A DNA stretch of 46,587 nucleotides from Methylorubrum zatmanii (GTDB lineage: Bacteria > Pseudomonadota > Alphaproteobacteria > Rhizobiales > Beijerinckiaceae), in assembly GCF_014845115.1 (NCBI RefSeq), contig NZ_NKUI01000038.1, positions 1-46,587 of the forward strand, read 5' to 3'. Under the pieces are notes generated by a model, which had not been told where the DNA came from, did no database searches, and worked only from the letters and a program-made list of their open reading frames with translations. Below are positions 34,520 through 43,120 of the stretch, in pieces (position 1 is the first letter of the stretch; each line of letters opens with the position of its first letter). The translations under genes were made by a program, and so were the position numbers.

Positions 34520-35809
34520 TCACGCGCACGCGACCGGCAAATCCGATACCTGCGTCGTGTACCGGGGCGTCCGCATCTCGAACTTCGTGTTCCAGTCCCG
34601 CTTCGTCGTGAGCCCAGCCCGTGCCGGGACGACGGCACCGCGACCCCAGCGCGCGTTGCAGGCGTCGAGCGCGGCCATCAGCGGCCCGGACCGCTCGCGG
34701 TCGAGGCGGCCGATGAGCGCCCGCGGGCTCTCAGCCAGCGGCACGAGATCGGTGGTGATCACCCCGGCCTTGGAGTAGCGCCAGGGCACTTGGCCGGGTT
34801 CGCGCCAGGTCTTGGCGACGCCGTGTGTCGCCGCCTTGATCAGGGCGAGGCTGTCGCTCGTCGCCTCGGGCAGGCTGACCACGGTCGAGACCGAGCGCAT
34901 GGGCTCGCCGCGGTCATGCTCGCTCGTGTGGTAGAAGACCGTCACCTGATCGGTGCCGAGCCCGTCGCGCCGCAGCTTCTCGCCAAGGCGCGCGGCGTGG
35001 GCGGCGACTGCCTCCTCTAGCGTCTCCCGGTCCGTCACGCGGCCTGAGAAGGAGCGGGTCACCGCGCAGCCCTTGCGCCGCGCCGGCACCAGTTCGAGCG
35101 GCAGGCAGGAGAGCCCGCGCAGCTCGTGGATCATGCGCTCGCCGACGACGGTGAGCGCCTTGCGCACCGGTCGGGGATCGAGGTCGCGCAGATCGGCGAC
35201 GCTGTCGACGCCCATCGCCTCGAGCTTGGCGAGCGAGGCCCGGCCGATACCCCAGAGCTCGCCGACGTGGATCCGGCAGAGCCAGTGGTCGTACTGGACC
35301 GGATCGGTCAGGTCGCAGACACCGCCGAGGTCCGGCACCGTCTTGGCGATGTGGTTGGCGAGCTTCGCCAGCGTCTTCGTCGGCCCGAGGCCGACGCAGG
35401 TCGGGATGCCGGTCCAGGCGCGCACTGTCGCCCTGAGATCCTGCGCGAGCGCAAAGCGGTCCCGCTCGCGCACGTCGGAGAGGTCCAAGAAACTCTCGTC
35501 GATGGAGTAGATCTCCACGTCCCGCGCAAAGTCGCGGTACACCGCGTTGGTGCGGGCCGACATGTCGCCGTAGAGCGTGTAGTTCGACGAGAACACGCGC
35601 ACGCCTTCCGCCCGGCACATGTCCCGGATCTGAAAGTACGGCGCGCCCATCTTGATGCCGAGCGCCTTGGCCTCGGCCGTCCGGGCGATCGCGCAGCCGT
35701 CGTTGTTCGACAGCACGATCACGGGCTTGCCTGCGAGCTTCGGGTCGAACACCCGCTCGCAGGAGCAGTAGAAGCTGTTGCCGTCGATGAGCGCGATCGC
35801 CCGGCTCAT
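34520..35809 (-). CDS. umuC: Y-family DNA polymerase V catalytic subunit
   Basis: The 429-residue protein is a full-length UmuC. It has the N-terminal catalytic Asp in [16 protein letters not shown], the Y-family acidic motif [10 protein letters not shown], helix-hairpin-helix region [14 protein letters not shown] and a C-terminal little-finger domain. It copies across damaged bases with UmuD'. Its ATG overlaps the umuD stop by 4 bp. A LexA-type box upstream of umuD implies SOS induction of both. Confidence 0.95.
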   Translation of the reverse strand: MSRAIALIDGNSFYCSCERVFDPKLAGKPVIVLSNNDGCAIARTAEAKALGIKMGAPYFQIRDMCRAEGVRVFSSNYTLYGDMSARTNAVYRDFARDVEIYSIDESFLDLSDVRERDRFALAQDLRATVRAWTGIPTCVGLGPTKTLAKLANHIAKTVPDLGGVCDLTDPVQYDHWLCRIHVGELWGIGRASLAKLEAMGVDSVADLRDLDPRPVRKALTVVGERMIHELRGLSCLPLELVPARRKGCAVTRSFSGRVTDRETLEEAVAAHAARLGEKLRRDGLGTDQVTVFYHTSEHDRGEPMRSVSTVVSLPEATSDSLALIKAATHGVAKTWREPGQVPWRYSKAGVITTDLVPLAESPRALIGRLDRERSGPLMAALDACNARWGRGAVVPARAGLTTKRDWNTKFEMRTPRYTTQVSDLPVACA

Positions 35810-36261
35810 CGCTTCAACGCCGCCTTCGCAGTGTGCCAGTGGATCGTGAACCGCACGACGCCCCAGATCACACCGTCCTGAAGCTCCTCGACCGCGAACA
35901 CCGGCAGGTCCGGGTTCTCGAAGGCGAGCCAGGCGCGGTTGCCCTCCAGGCGGTAGCGCTTGATCGACATCTCGCCGTCGATCGCCGCCACGACGACGCT
36001 ACCGTCGGCGGGCTGCAAGCTGCGGTCCACGCAGGCGAGGTCGCCGTCGAAGATCCCTGCCCCGTGCATGCTGTTGCCGGCGATGCGCCAGAGGAAGGTC
36101 GCGGGCGGGTTCGGCGCGAGCCAGCGCGGCAGTTCGAGCGCGCCCTCCAGGAAGTCGTCGGCCGGCGACGGGAAGCCCGCACAGAGGCTCTGCCCGATCA
36201 GCGGGATCCGCACCGCGTCGGCGCTGCCGGACACGAGTTCTTCGATCCGAGCGATCCCCAC
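35806..36261 (-). CDS. umuD: UmuD/LexA-type S24 peptidase, polymerase V subunit
   Basis: From GTG 36261 (Shine-Dalgarno GGAGAGG 4 nt upstream) the product is 151 residues, close to UmuD's usual length. The self-cleavage site is Ala28-Gly29 in [10 protein letters not shown]. The catalytic dyad is Ser64 (GNSMHG) and Lys101 (SIKRYR). RecA filaments trigger cleavage to UmuD', which activates UmuC. Longer upstream frames were rejected because they read through the LexA box. The gene is divergent from the exonuclease gene at 36602. Confidence 0.93.
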   Translation of the reverse strand: MGIARIEELVSGSADAVRIPLIGQSLCAGFPSPADDFLEGALELPRWLAPNPPATFLWRIAGNSMHGAGIFDGDLACVDRSLQPADGSVVVAAIDGEMSIKRYRLEGNRAWLAFENPDLPVFAVEELQDGVIWGVVRFTIHWHTAKAALKR

Positions 36262-36279
36262 CGCGCCTCTCCAATTATG

Positions 36280-36294
36280 GAACAGAACGCGAAC
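36280..36294 (-). promoter_or_regulatory. LexA box of umuDC
   Basis: On the minus strand GTTC-GCGTTCT-GTTC fits the alphaproteobacterial LexA operator GTTC-N7-GTTC exactly. It ends 19 bp before the umuD GTG. Confidence 0.8.
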
Positions 36295-36500
36295 AGATGC
36301 GCCGTCGGTTCCGGCTGAGGCAAGCGCCGACGGCAACGATCGCGCGAGCCTGGGGAAGCCTGTGGATATCGGGGATGGCGTTCGGACGTCGCCGGGTACG
36401 ACGCGAAACCGAATTTGGCGCGCCTGCGAGTCCAGACCCCCCGCTAAGTCCCCGTCCGTCGCACCCATTCGCGATCGCAACGCGATGTCGGCGAGGTCTT

Positions 36501-36515
36501 GTTCCTCTTTTGTTC
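36501..36515 (+). promoter_or_regulatory. LexA box of the exonuclease gene
   Basis: GTTC-CTCTTTT-GTTC on the plus strand is a second exact GTTC-N7-GTTC match, 87 bp upstream of the exonuclease ATG and facing away from umuDC. Confidence 0.75.
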
Positions 36516-36601
36516 TTAGTTAACGTCCGGACCAGAAGCCCAGCGGACTGCTCCGAATTCCTAGGAGCGAACGCGGGCTTTTCGGATTCCGGAGGCCCAA
36601 A

Positions 36602-37492
36602 ATGGACCGTTTCGAAGCCGAGCTGCACGCGATCGCTCTGCAAGGCTCACCTCACTACCGGGTTCTCCGCAAGCTCGATCGTCGTCCCCTCTACGAGTGG
36701 CCCCTGCCCGACAAGGTGAAGATCGGCGTCATCGTCGACACCGAGACCACCGGCCTCGATCCGCACGAGAACGAGATCATCGAACTCGGCATGCTCCGCT
36801 TCGCCTACACGGCCAGCGGCACCATCCTGGGCCCGCTCGCCGAGTTCCACAGCTTCCGCGAGCCCTCCAGGCCGATCCCCCGGCACATCACGCAGCTGAC
36901 CGGGATCACCGACGCGATGGTTGCGGGGCAGCACATCGACGATGACGCCGTGCGCGACTTCGTCGGCTCGGCCGACCTCGTGATCGCCCACAACGCCGCC
37001 TTCGACCGTCGCTTCTGCGAGCGCCTGAACACCGTCTTTGTGGACAAGGCCTGGGCCTGCTCGATGAGCCAGGTGCCCTGGCGCGAGGAAGGCGTCGAGG
37101 GCACCAAGCTGTTCTACGTCGCCTACCAGCAGGCGTTCTGGTTCGAGGGCCATCGCGCGCTCGACGATTGTTACGCCCTGCTCGAACTCCTCGAGATGCC
37201 GCTGCCGCGCTCGCACGCGATCACGATGACGACGCTCCTCGACGCCGCCCGCCGGGAGACCCGGAAAATCTGGGCCATCGGAACCCCATTCGAGGTGAAG
37301 GATCGCCTGCGCGAGCACGGCTACCGATGGAATGCCGGGCAGGACGGGCGCTACCGGGCTTGGCATCGGGAAGTCGACGTGGACCAGGTCGAGGCCGAGC
37401 TCTGCTTCCTGGAGGACCTCGATTTCCCCGAGATCGCCCCGCTCGTGACCGCGGTCGACGCCTATATCCGCTTCTCGGATCGGCTATTCTGA
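36602..37492 (+). CDS. DnaQ-like DEDDh 3'-5' exonuclease, SOS-controlled
   Basis: The 296-residue protein has ExoI motif VDTETTGLD (Asp46, Glu48), ExoII HNAAFDRRF (Asp135) and ExoIII GHRALDD (His184, Asp189), the DEDDh set. The C-terminal segment HGYRWNAGQDGRYRAW is a small module shared by a subset of these exonucleases. The ribosome site GGAGG is 6 nt before the ATG. A LexA box upstream and the divergent umuDC genes indicate a role in processing or editing damaged DNA. It is separate from the chromosomal replicase subunit. Confidence 0.88.
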   Translation: MDRFEAELHAIALQGSPHYRVLRKLDRRPLYEWPLPDKVKIGVIVDTETTGLDPHENEIIELGMLRFAYTASGTILGPLAEFHSFREPSRPIPRHITQLTGITDAMVAGQHIDDDAVRDFVGSADLVIAHNAAFDRRFCERLNTVFVDKAWACSMSQVPWREEGVEGTKLFYVAYQQAFWFEGHRALDDCYALLELLEMPLPRSHAITMTTLLDAARRETRKIWAIGTPFEVKDRLREHGYRWNAGQDGRYRAWHREVDVDQVEAELCFLEDLDFPEIAPLVTAVDAYIRFSDRLF

Positions 37493-37587
37493 CACGACAC
37501 GTCCGGAAGAGCTTCGCGGGCCTGCTGGCCTGCAGCGTCCTGCAGGCTCATCCGGAGGCGGGGATGACGAAGGCGTCTGCCGACTGC

Positions 37588-37722
37588 GGGTACGACGCCG
37601 ACCGGGGTTCAGCGCTTCCGTCCCTTCTGTCAGACGACCTCACGCCCGTTGTCGTACCCCTGCCGTCTGTCCCGATTGGCCAATCCGAAGACAGCGACAG
37701 AACCGACAGTTCTGACAATCGG
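37588..37722. repeat. Intergenic inverted-repeat element, copy 4 (complete a-b-a'-b')
   Basis: The order is a = GGGTACGAC (37588-37596), b ending CTTCTGTCAG (37611-37633), a' = GTCGTACCC (37651-37659), b' containing TCTGACAATCGG (37696-37722). Around b' a 9-bp phased repeat of the CGACAG/GACAG type is visible. GGGCCTATAAAA follows at about 37810. Confidence 0.8.
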
Positions 37723-37852
37723 TTGAGGACCGGCCGTAGCGCCGGAGAAGAAATACCCAAGAAGAAGCGGCGGATCTGCCGACCCCGCTTCAAATCCCAG
37801 GGAAGAACGGGCCTATAAAACCCGGTGGGGTTCGACCAATCCGAGGACAGAC

Positions 37853-38668
37853 ATGGTCACGCTCCAGGATACCGTCTACGCGGACCTCGTCCGTCTCGCC
37901 GCAGAGGTTGCGGCGCAGTCCGGCGGTCTCGCCCACGCCTTCGCTGATCGGACGGACGCCGAGACGCGCGCCGCCACGATCGCCGCGCTCATCGCGGGCG
38001 CAAAGCCAACCGAGATCGACGCACGCGCGTTCGAGCACCCCAGCCTGCTGCGCGAGGACTGGCGCGCGGCCGTGCACAGCGAAGCCACCGACCTCGGCTA
38101 CCGGGATTGGGTCGCCGCGATCCTCGCTCGGGGAACCCAGGACTGGTTGCGCGCGGACGACGTGCGCACACTGATGCCCGGCGACCGTGTCGTGGTGCAG
38201 CTTCACGGCTTCGTCGAAAGCTCCGACGGCGAGGGCGATGCGCAAGTCTCGCCCGGCGACATCCTGCCGATCCAGGACGTGACCAGCCGCGGCGATCGCG
38301 TCGACATCACCCTCGTCGTCAGCGAGCCGGATGACGACGCAGACCAGGACGAGATAACGATCACCTACGACGCGCAAGATCGCGCCGGCCTGTTCCCGCT
38401 CTCGCGGATCGGTATCGACGCCCTGTCGCCACCCTCGCCCGGCCATCGCCTGTTCGATGGCAGCGGCGAGATCCGCGGTCATATCAGCGTGGCCGTCCTG
38501 CACGACGACCAGAGCGGGCTCGCGCCCGGGATCTTCCGGGTGATCGACCAGCACGGCACCGTGCGCCTCTGCGGCCGTGGCGAGGGCCAGTGGATCCTCT
38601 CACGCGATGGGCAGCGCATCCACACGCCAATCCGGGACGCCTACGCGCGTCTCACCGGACGGATTTGA
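37853..38668 (+). CDS. Protein of unknown function
   Basis: The 271-residue product has an N-terminal helical half with a WRAAV...YRDWVAAIL segment and a C-terminal beta-rich half with acidic loops (EPDDDADQDEITITYD). No signal peptide or membrane segment is seen. The ATG has a GAGGA site 5 nt upstream, and a TATAAA-like sequence sits 40 bp before it. Its stop lies 6 nt before the next gene's ATG, so they form an operon. No family recognised. Confidence 0.6.
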   Translation: MVTLQDTVYADLVRLAAEVAAQSGGLAHAFADRTDAETRAATIAALIAGAKPTEIDARAFEHPSLLREDWRAAVHSEATDLGYRDWVAAILARGTQDWLRADDVRTLMPGDRVVVQLHGFVESSDGEGDAQVSPGDILPIQDVTSRGDRVDITLVVSEPDDDADQDEITITYDAQDRAGLFPLSRIGIDALSPPSPGHRLFDGSGEIRGHISVAVLHDDQSGLAPGIFRVIDQHGTVRLCGRGEGQWILSRDGQRIHTPIRDAYARLTGRI

Positions 38669-38673
38669 GCCAC

Positions 38674-39324
38674 ATGACCGATGATCCCATATTTAAGCGC
38701 GTGATGCGTCTGTGGACCATAGATCCCGCCAAAGCCAAACTCTACCTCGGCAAAGTCGTAGTCCAGGAACCCGAGCGCGCCGGCAGCGAGGCCTTCCTCA
38801 ACCAATTGCCGATCCCGCTCGCCGAGCACGGCCGAAAGATCGGTGACGTCCACGCGGCCAAGGTCCTCCGGACCGCGCGGGACAAGGCCGATGCGGCCGA
38901 GGCGCGGCAGCAGGCCGAGAACGCACGCAAACAGGCGCGCCTTCGCAAACTCCAGAATTCGCTCGCGCTTCTGTCCGGGCTTGCGCGGATCACCGCCCTC
39001 GCCGGATTGACCTCAGAAGAGCGCGACCGCATCGCCACAGGCCCTGAGCGCACGGCAGCCATTGCCATGCGCAAAACTGCGCTTAGGTCGGACGACGTGC
39101 GCAGACAACTCCAGTGCACGTCGTCCGAGCTAAACCGATGGGATTCCGACGGGCGACTCCCGCACCTGTTCATCAAAAAAACGACGTTCGAGAAGACGAC
39201 GAACTGCCGTTTCTGGAGTGCCGAACAGATTGCCGAGGCCGTTGCCTATCTCCCGGCCTGGCGGGAGCAGGACCGGATCCGCAAAACATTCGCCCGAACC
39301 AACTTGAAGCCAGCCGAGGACTGA
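38674..39324 (+). CDS. Coiled-coil protein with MerR-like C-terminal DNA-binding segment
   Basis: The 216-residue protein has a charged coiled coil at about 65-100 (ARDKADAAEARQQAENARKQ). Its C-terminal segment (VRRQLQCTSSELNRWDSDGRLP, then FWSAEQIAEAVAYLPAW) resembles the MerR/excisionase winged helix, which recognises DNA next to a long arm. It could regulate the element's genes or help excision; that is inference. The start at 38674 follows the upstream gene by 5 nt. The 215 bp after it (39325-39539) hold no visible gene. Confidence 0.55.
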   Translation: MTDDPIFKRVMRLWTIDPAKAKLYLGKVVVQEPERAGSEAFLNQLPIPLAEHGRKIGDVHAAKVLRTARDKADAAEARQQAENARKQARLRKLQNSLALLSGLARITALAGLTSEERDRIATGPERTAAIAMRKTALRSDDVRRQLQCTSSELNRWDSDGRLPHLFIKKTTFEKTTNCRFWSAEQIAEAVAYLPAWREQDRIRKTFARTNLKPAED

Positions 39325-39539
39325 ACGCCACCTGCGTCCCTTCCAACACAACGTACACGTGCTTCGGGTTGGCCGAGAAACTCATTCCGCTCAGGCGCTC
39401 GGATGATCGCGCCGAGAAGCCAGGGGCGCGCTTTAACCGGACGCGGTCTGGAACGGCCCCTCGGCCGACCGGGTTTCATGCGACATCAGGCTTGCGCGAT
39501 CCCCCTGCGCCTCCAGCAACCAAAACGGATCGAAACACG

Positions 39540-39701
39540 ATGTCTGAGAGAACAAAAACGACCGACGCTCAGTACCTGTCCGAATTCTCAAGCTCTCCCT
39601 ACGTCATTCGCGCCAGCGAGCGCGTCGTCGTTCAGGGTCGATCCGAGCTCAGGGGATCCTGGCTTCGCGCGAAGGCTTCTGCCGAGATCAAGGATCTCTG
39701 A
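39540..39701 (+). CDS. Small protein upstream of the HTH regulator
   Basis: A 53-residue frame (MSERTKTTDAQYLSEFSSSPY) ends 12 nt before the HTH gene at 39714 and is in a coupled position. The rest is a short beta-like segment (YVIRASERVVVQG) plus a basic helix. It might be one half of a two-gene regulatory or toxin-antitoxin-type pair, but no family is recognised. Confidence 0.45.
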   Translation: MSERTKTTDAQYLSEFSSSPYVIRASERVVVQGRSELRGSWLRAKASAEIKDL

Positions 39702-39713
39702 GGCCGTCATTCC

Positions 39714-40211
39714 ATGATTGAAAATGCAGACCCGTTCGAACTCGACGACGTGTTCGGGCCGGGACCGGGTGAAACGCCGGCCGAGAGGGCACGCCAATCT
39801 TCGCATCGCTTCGTTCGCTGCCACACCGCGATCGCCCATGACAGCCCGGACGCGGGAGGGCTGAAAATCAGCGCCCAGCAAGCCTACGAGGCCTTCGGCT
39901 GGGAGATCCTGCGCCAGATCCCGGACCGCCTGAGCGTCGGCATCGTTCGCCGAGGGTGCCAAGCCAAGGAAATCCTACCGAAGGCCCGCGCCGCCGCCGG
40001 GCTCAGCCGCGAGGATATCGCAGCGCGCTCCGGGGTCTCCCTCGACGACATCGTCATCGTCGAGGACGGTCGCCGCAGCATGCCGATGGCGATCCTAGTC
40101 AAACTCGCCGAGACACTCGGCCTCTGCCCGATCCGGTTCGGTGCCGTGGACTGCACATTGGCCGCCTCGGACAAAGGAAAGATGACCCAGGGGGCTCAAG
40201 CGTCCATCTGA
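39714..40211 (+). CDS. XRE-type helix-turn-helix protein
   Basis: The 165-residue product carries a Cro/C1-type helix-turn-helix at about 90-140 (ARAAAGLSREDIAARSGVS, then MPMAILVKLAETLGL). The N-terminal 85 residues are unassigned. Located near the right end next to the alpha-CTD-like gene, it may control nearby cargo or the element itself. It follows the small gene by 12 nt. Confidence 0.7.
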   Translation: MIENADPFELDDVFGPGPGETPAERARQSSHRFVRCHTAIAHDSPDAGGLKISAQQAYEAFGWEILRQIPDRLSVGIVRRGCQAKEILPKARAAAGLSREDIAARSGVSLDDIVIVEDGRRSMPMAILVKLAETLGLCPIRFGAVDCTLAASDKGKMTQGAQASI

Positions 40212-40297
40212 AGGCTGGACAAGCAGTTTGCCTGAATCGCGCACCTCGAGCGAGCGTCCAGGCTGATCTGCCGCGTGTCAGCGCCACGAGGACATCC

Positions 40298-41047
40298 ATG
40301 ACCGACACACCATGGCTCTCGACCTGGGGCCCTTCGCGATCGCAACCGGCCGAGCGCAAGGCCCGCCGCACGCCGGACCAGATCCTTGCCGATGCGCTCG
40401 AGGTTCTGCTCGCGCGCTCGATCATCAGCGCCGAGGAGCGCGAGCGAACCTGCCTCGTCCCTGAAGCCACCGCGGCGGATCTCGGGGCCTTGGTACGCCA
40501 TCGGCTCACTGGCGAACCCGCCTTCCGCCAGGCCATGAAGGATGCCGGCCTCCTGACCATGGCCGCCCTCGCCCGCGCGACGCCCGCCGAAATCCTCGCC
40601 CTGCCCGGCGCACAGTCGGAACTCGTGGGCAACATGCGAGACGGCGTCCTCAAGGCAATCGAGCGCGACCGCGCCGCCCAAGCGCGCTCGCAAGCCTCTG
40701 CCGCCCGCGTTGCCAAGATCCGAGCGGCCGAAGCGCTCACCAACGCGCTCAAGGTTTTGCTCAAGCGCTCAACCATCAGCCCCGAGGAACGCGACCGGAC
40801 CTGTCTCGTGCCTGAGGCCGACAGCGATGCGCTCGAACGCCTCGCCACCTGCAAGCTCGGCGGTGATGCCGCAACCGCCCCGGTCAGGAAGCGGGCTGGT
40901 CTCACGAACTATGCCGCGCTCGCACGAGCGACCCCGGCCGAGATCCAAGCCGTTCCTGGAATGAACGACGCCGCCGAAATCCGGCAGGCCGTGCTCGATA
41001 AGATCGCCGAACTCACGGCGGGCGATGCTGACAAGACCAGCGTCTGA
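40298..41047 (+). CDS. Two-repeat alpha-CTD/HhH-type protein at the right end
   Basis: The 249-residue protein is an internal duplication. Residues about 24-120 (ADALEVLLARSIISAEERERTCLVPEA, then ALARATPAEILALPG) match 140-240 (TNALKVLLKRSTISPEERDRTCLVPEA, then ALARATPAEIQAVPG). Each repeat ends with a helix-hairpin-helix like those in the three proteins between tnsB and tnsC (compare LLPEEILSLPG). It is therefore a fourth carrier of this fold in the same transposon, at the opposite end. Function unknown; DNA binding is plausible. The ATG at 40298 is taken because the repeat structure begins soon after it. Confidence 0.7.
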   Translation: MTDTPWLSTWGPSRSQPAERKARRTPDQILADALEVLLARSIISAEERERTCLVPEATAADLGALVRHRLTGEPAFRQAMKDAGLLTMAALARATPAEILALPGAQSELVGNMRDGVLKAIERDRAAQARSQASAARVAKIRAAEALTNALKVLLKRSTISPEERDRTCLVPEADSDALERLATCKLGGDAATAPVRKRAGLTNYAALARATPAEIQAVPGMNDAAEIRQAVLDKIAELTAGDADKTSV

Positions 41048-41089
41048 TCCGGGTTACACCCGCGGAACAGGGATACCGATCCCCTCGGA

Positions 41090-42892
41090 TCAGCCGCCGA
41101 ACGCCGCCACGAGCTTTGCCCAGGCGCTCTTCGCACTCAGCCGCCCCGTCTCCTTGACCCGCCCATGCTTCCACAGGGCGGGCGGCGGGCAATGGGGAAG
41201 GATCGCACCGTAATCGACGTGAAGCACGTTGTTCTGTTCGCTCACAGCGTCCAGGATCGCGATGATCTCCGCATCGCACAAAAGACGCCCCACGATCAGC
41301 GCCCGGTAGAGATCGTTCGCCGTGCGGCCCTCGATCTCGAACCACGTTGCATCGCCATGCCCTGGCACCGGGATCCGACAGACGAGGGCCGTGCGGCTTC
41401 GCTCCGGCATCGCCCCAGGGTTCCACACGACCCAGGGATTGGGCTTGTCGGGCTTGTTGGGGCTATTCCGAAATCGCCATACCGGGCAATTGCCAGCCAT
41501 GATCCGGTCTACCTCTAATCCCTGAACACAGGGGATCGCGGACGTGATCGTCCCTCTCCGCTCTCGTGGATCTGGCGCGCAAAGCTCGTCGAAAAGCGCG
41601 AGGATCTCCTCGAACCGCGCGATCGGCTCGATCTGCGAAGGCTTTTTGGGACCTTGATCGAACGTGACCGCCTCGACGTCACCGTGAGGCCCCGTACCAC
41701 CCAGCGAGCCGACCTCGCTCGGGTTCCCGCTCTTCACCCCGACCCAGCGCTCCTCGTCGCGGTGATAAGGCTCTCGGGTCTCATGGCGAACGGGAAGCGC
41801 CTCCCATGCCGGGCCACCTGTCGCCCACATCGCCAAATCCGCGCCCTCATGCGCATCCTCCTGCGAGAGAACGTCGATCTGGCCATCGTCCGCCAGTCCA
41901 GGCCGACCGCCCGGCCGATACAGCACGTCGCCAGGGCGCTCGCCCTCGCGCACCCAGCGCACGACGTCGATCTCGCGTGGCTCGTCGTACGGCCACCGCG
42001 CACTCTCGACATCCAGCGCCAGCCAATGACCCGGCGCGATCTCGTAGACGTGCACCCGCATGTGCAAGATGCAGTCGGTGAACGGCAGCGGGCCCGCGAG
42101 CCGCGGCGGCTCGCTGCGCGCGCCGTCGAACACGCGCTCCGCTGCCAGGAACCCATGCTCGCTAAAGGTCCGGTGGAGGTTGGCGAGCAACGGCGCATGA
42201 CGCTCGTGGATCTTCGCATCGAGCGCCACCCGCCATCGCCCGTCCTGCATCACGCCCGTCCCGGGTCCCAGGACCGAGTAGAGAAGAGGCTGAGGCGTGA
42301 GAGGCAGCGGCTGAGGTGGTCGGCGCACAAGGTCCCGGACCACCGCGCCGATGGGCGAAATGAAAGCCCGGATCACCACCGACGACGGCAGGATCAGCAC
42401 GCCACCGGAGACCTTCACAGGCGTGACGAGGCGCGGAATCAGGAACGTCCGATAGAGGTCGCGTGGGACCAACGCGCGCTCGCTGTCGCCGCCGATGAGC
42501 CCCCCGATCCTCGTGCCCGCGTGAACCAGCCCGAGGTTTTGATCAGTCGGCGGCAGGGCGAGGAGATCGCCCGGGAGATCGACGCCAAAAGGCACGATCG
42601 GCGCGTCGAGCCGACCGACATGGTCGCCCTTGTGAATGACCGCGCCAAGATGCAGCCCCGTGATCGCCCCTGCATGGAGCCGACAGATCACGCTCTCCAT
42701 CGGACGGTTGTCGCTGCTGCGTGCGGGTTCATTCCGCGCGACGGCTTCCGCAAACGTCACACCGTCCCAGCGATCGTCCGCCAGGCGCTCAAGTGCCACT
42801 TCGATTTCCGGATTTGACAAGGACGCCGGATGATCGACGAAGCCGTCGATCCAGCGGATAAGCCACGTGCCCTCCTGTGGAAGCCCCGACAT
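41090..42892 (-). CDS. Large protein at the right end of the transposon, possibly a distant TnsE relative
   Basis: The 600-residue product (ATG 42892; a GTG at 42925 would add 11 residues) reads inward from the right end. I recognise no clear domain. Weak similarities in order to Tn7 TnsE are a VPRDLYRTFLIPRLVTPVKVS segment (TnsE: IPQLELARSLF) and a C-terminal FEEILALFDELC...WFEIEGRTANDLYRALIVG region (TnsE: FDELLSIL...LLEVDASDGVKML). These are eyeballed and could be chance. It is the last gene before the right end, the position of a conserved transposon gene rather than swappable cargo. Confidence 0.55.
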   Translation of the reverse strand: MSGLPQEGTWLIRWIDGFVDHPASLSNPEIEVALERLADDRWDGVTFAEAVARNEPARSSDNRPMESVICRLHAGAITGLHLGAVIHKGDHVGRLDAPIVPFGVDLPGDLLALPPTDQNLGLVHAGTRIGGLIGGDSERALVPRDLYRTFLIPRLVTPVKVSGGVLILPSSVVIRAFISPIGAVVRDLVRRPPQPLPLTPQPLLYSVLGPGTGVMQDGRWRVALDAKIHERHAPLLANLHRTFSEHGFLAAERVFDGARSEPPRLAGPLPFTDCILHMRVHVYEIAPGHWLALDVESARWPYDEPREIDVVRWVREGERPGDVLYRPGGRPGLADDGQIDVLSQEDAHEGADLAMWATGGPAWEALPVRHETREPYHRDEERWVGVKSGNPSEVGSLGGTGPHGDVEAVTFDQGPKKPSQIEPIARFEEILALFDELCAPDPRERRGTITSAIPCVQGLEVDRIMAGNCPVWRFRNSPNKPDKPNPWVVWNPGAMPERSRTALVCRIPVPGHGDATWFEIEGRTANDLYRALIVGRLLCDAEIIAILDAVSEQNNVLHVDYGAILPHCPPPALWKHGRVKETGRLSAKSAWAKLVAAFGG

Positions 42893-43091
42893 CTTGAACG
42901 AGCGCGACGCCACACGGAGACCCACGGCACGAGTTGGTGCCGCAGGGTTGACGAAGGGTGCTTAAAATCCCGTGGAATTGACGGGCGCTGCGGACGCTTA
43001 GCGGCGACGTGAGCGGAGGACCGGGGATCACTAAGGCCTTTGTGGATAAGGTGCGGCGGAATGGCGCACAAGCGCCCGAGGCTAGCTTGGC

Positions 43092-43120
43092 CAGTCGCAG
43101 AGTTTTTAGATCAGTCGCAG
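43092..43120 (-). promoter_or_regulatory. tnsB sites: Putative TnsB-binding repeats, right end
   Basis: CAGTCGCAG occurs at 43092-43100 and 43112-43120, 20 bp apart. On the opposite strand this is CTGCGACTG, sharing the GCGACTG core with the two left-end repeats. These are closer to the terminus than on the left, giving the end asymmetry usual for Tn7-like elements. Confidence 0.6.

Noticed and set aside
17331..37722. Integron attC sites as the identity of the repeated element
   Set aside because: The boxes lack the GTTRRRY/RYYYAAC core sites and no IntI is present; only the cassette-border analogy remains.
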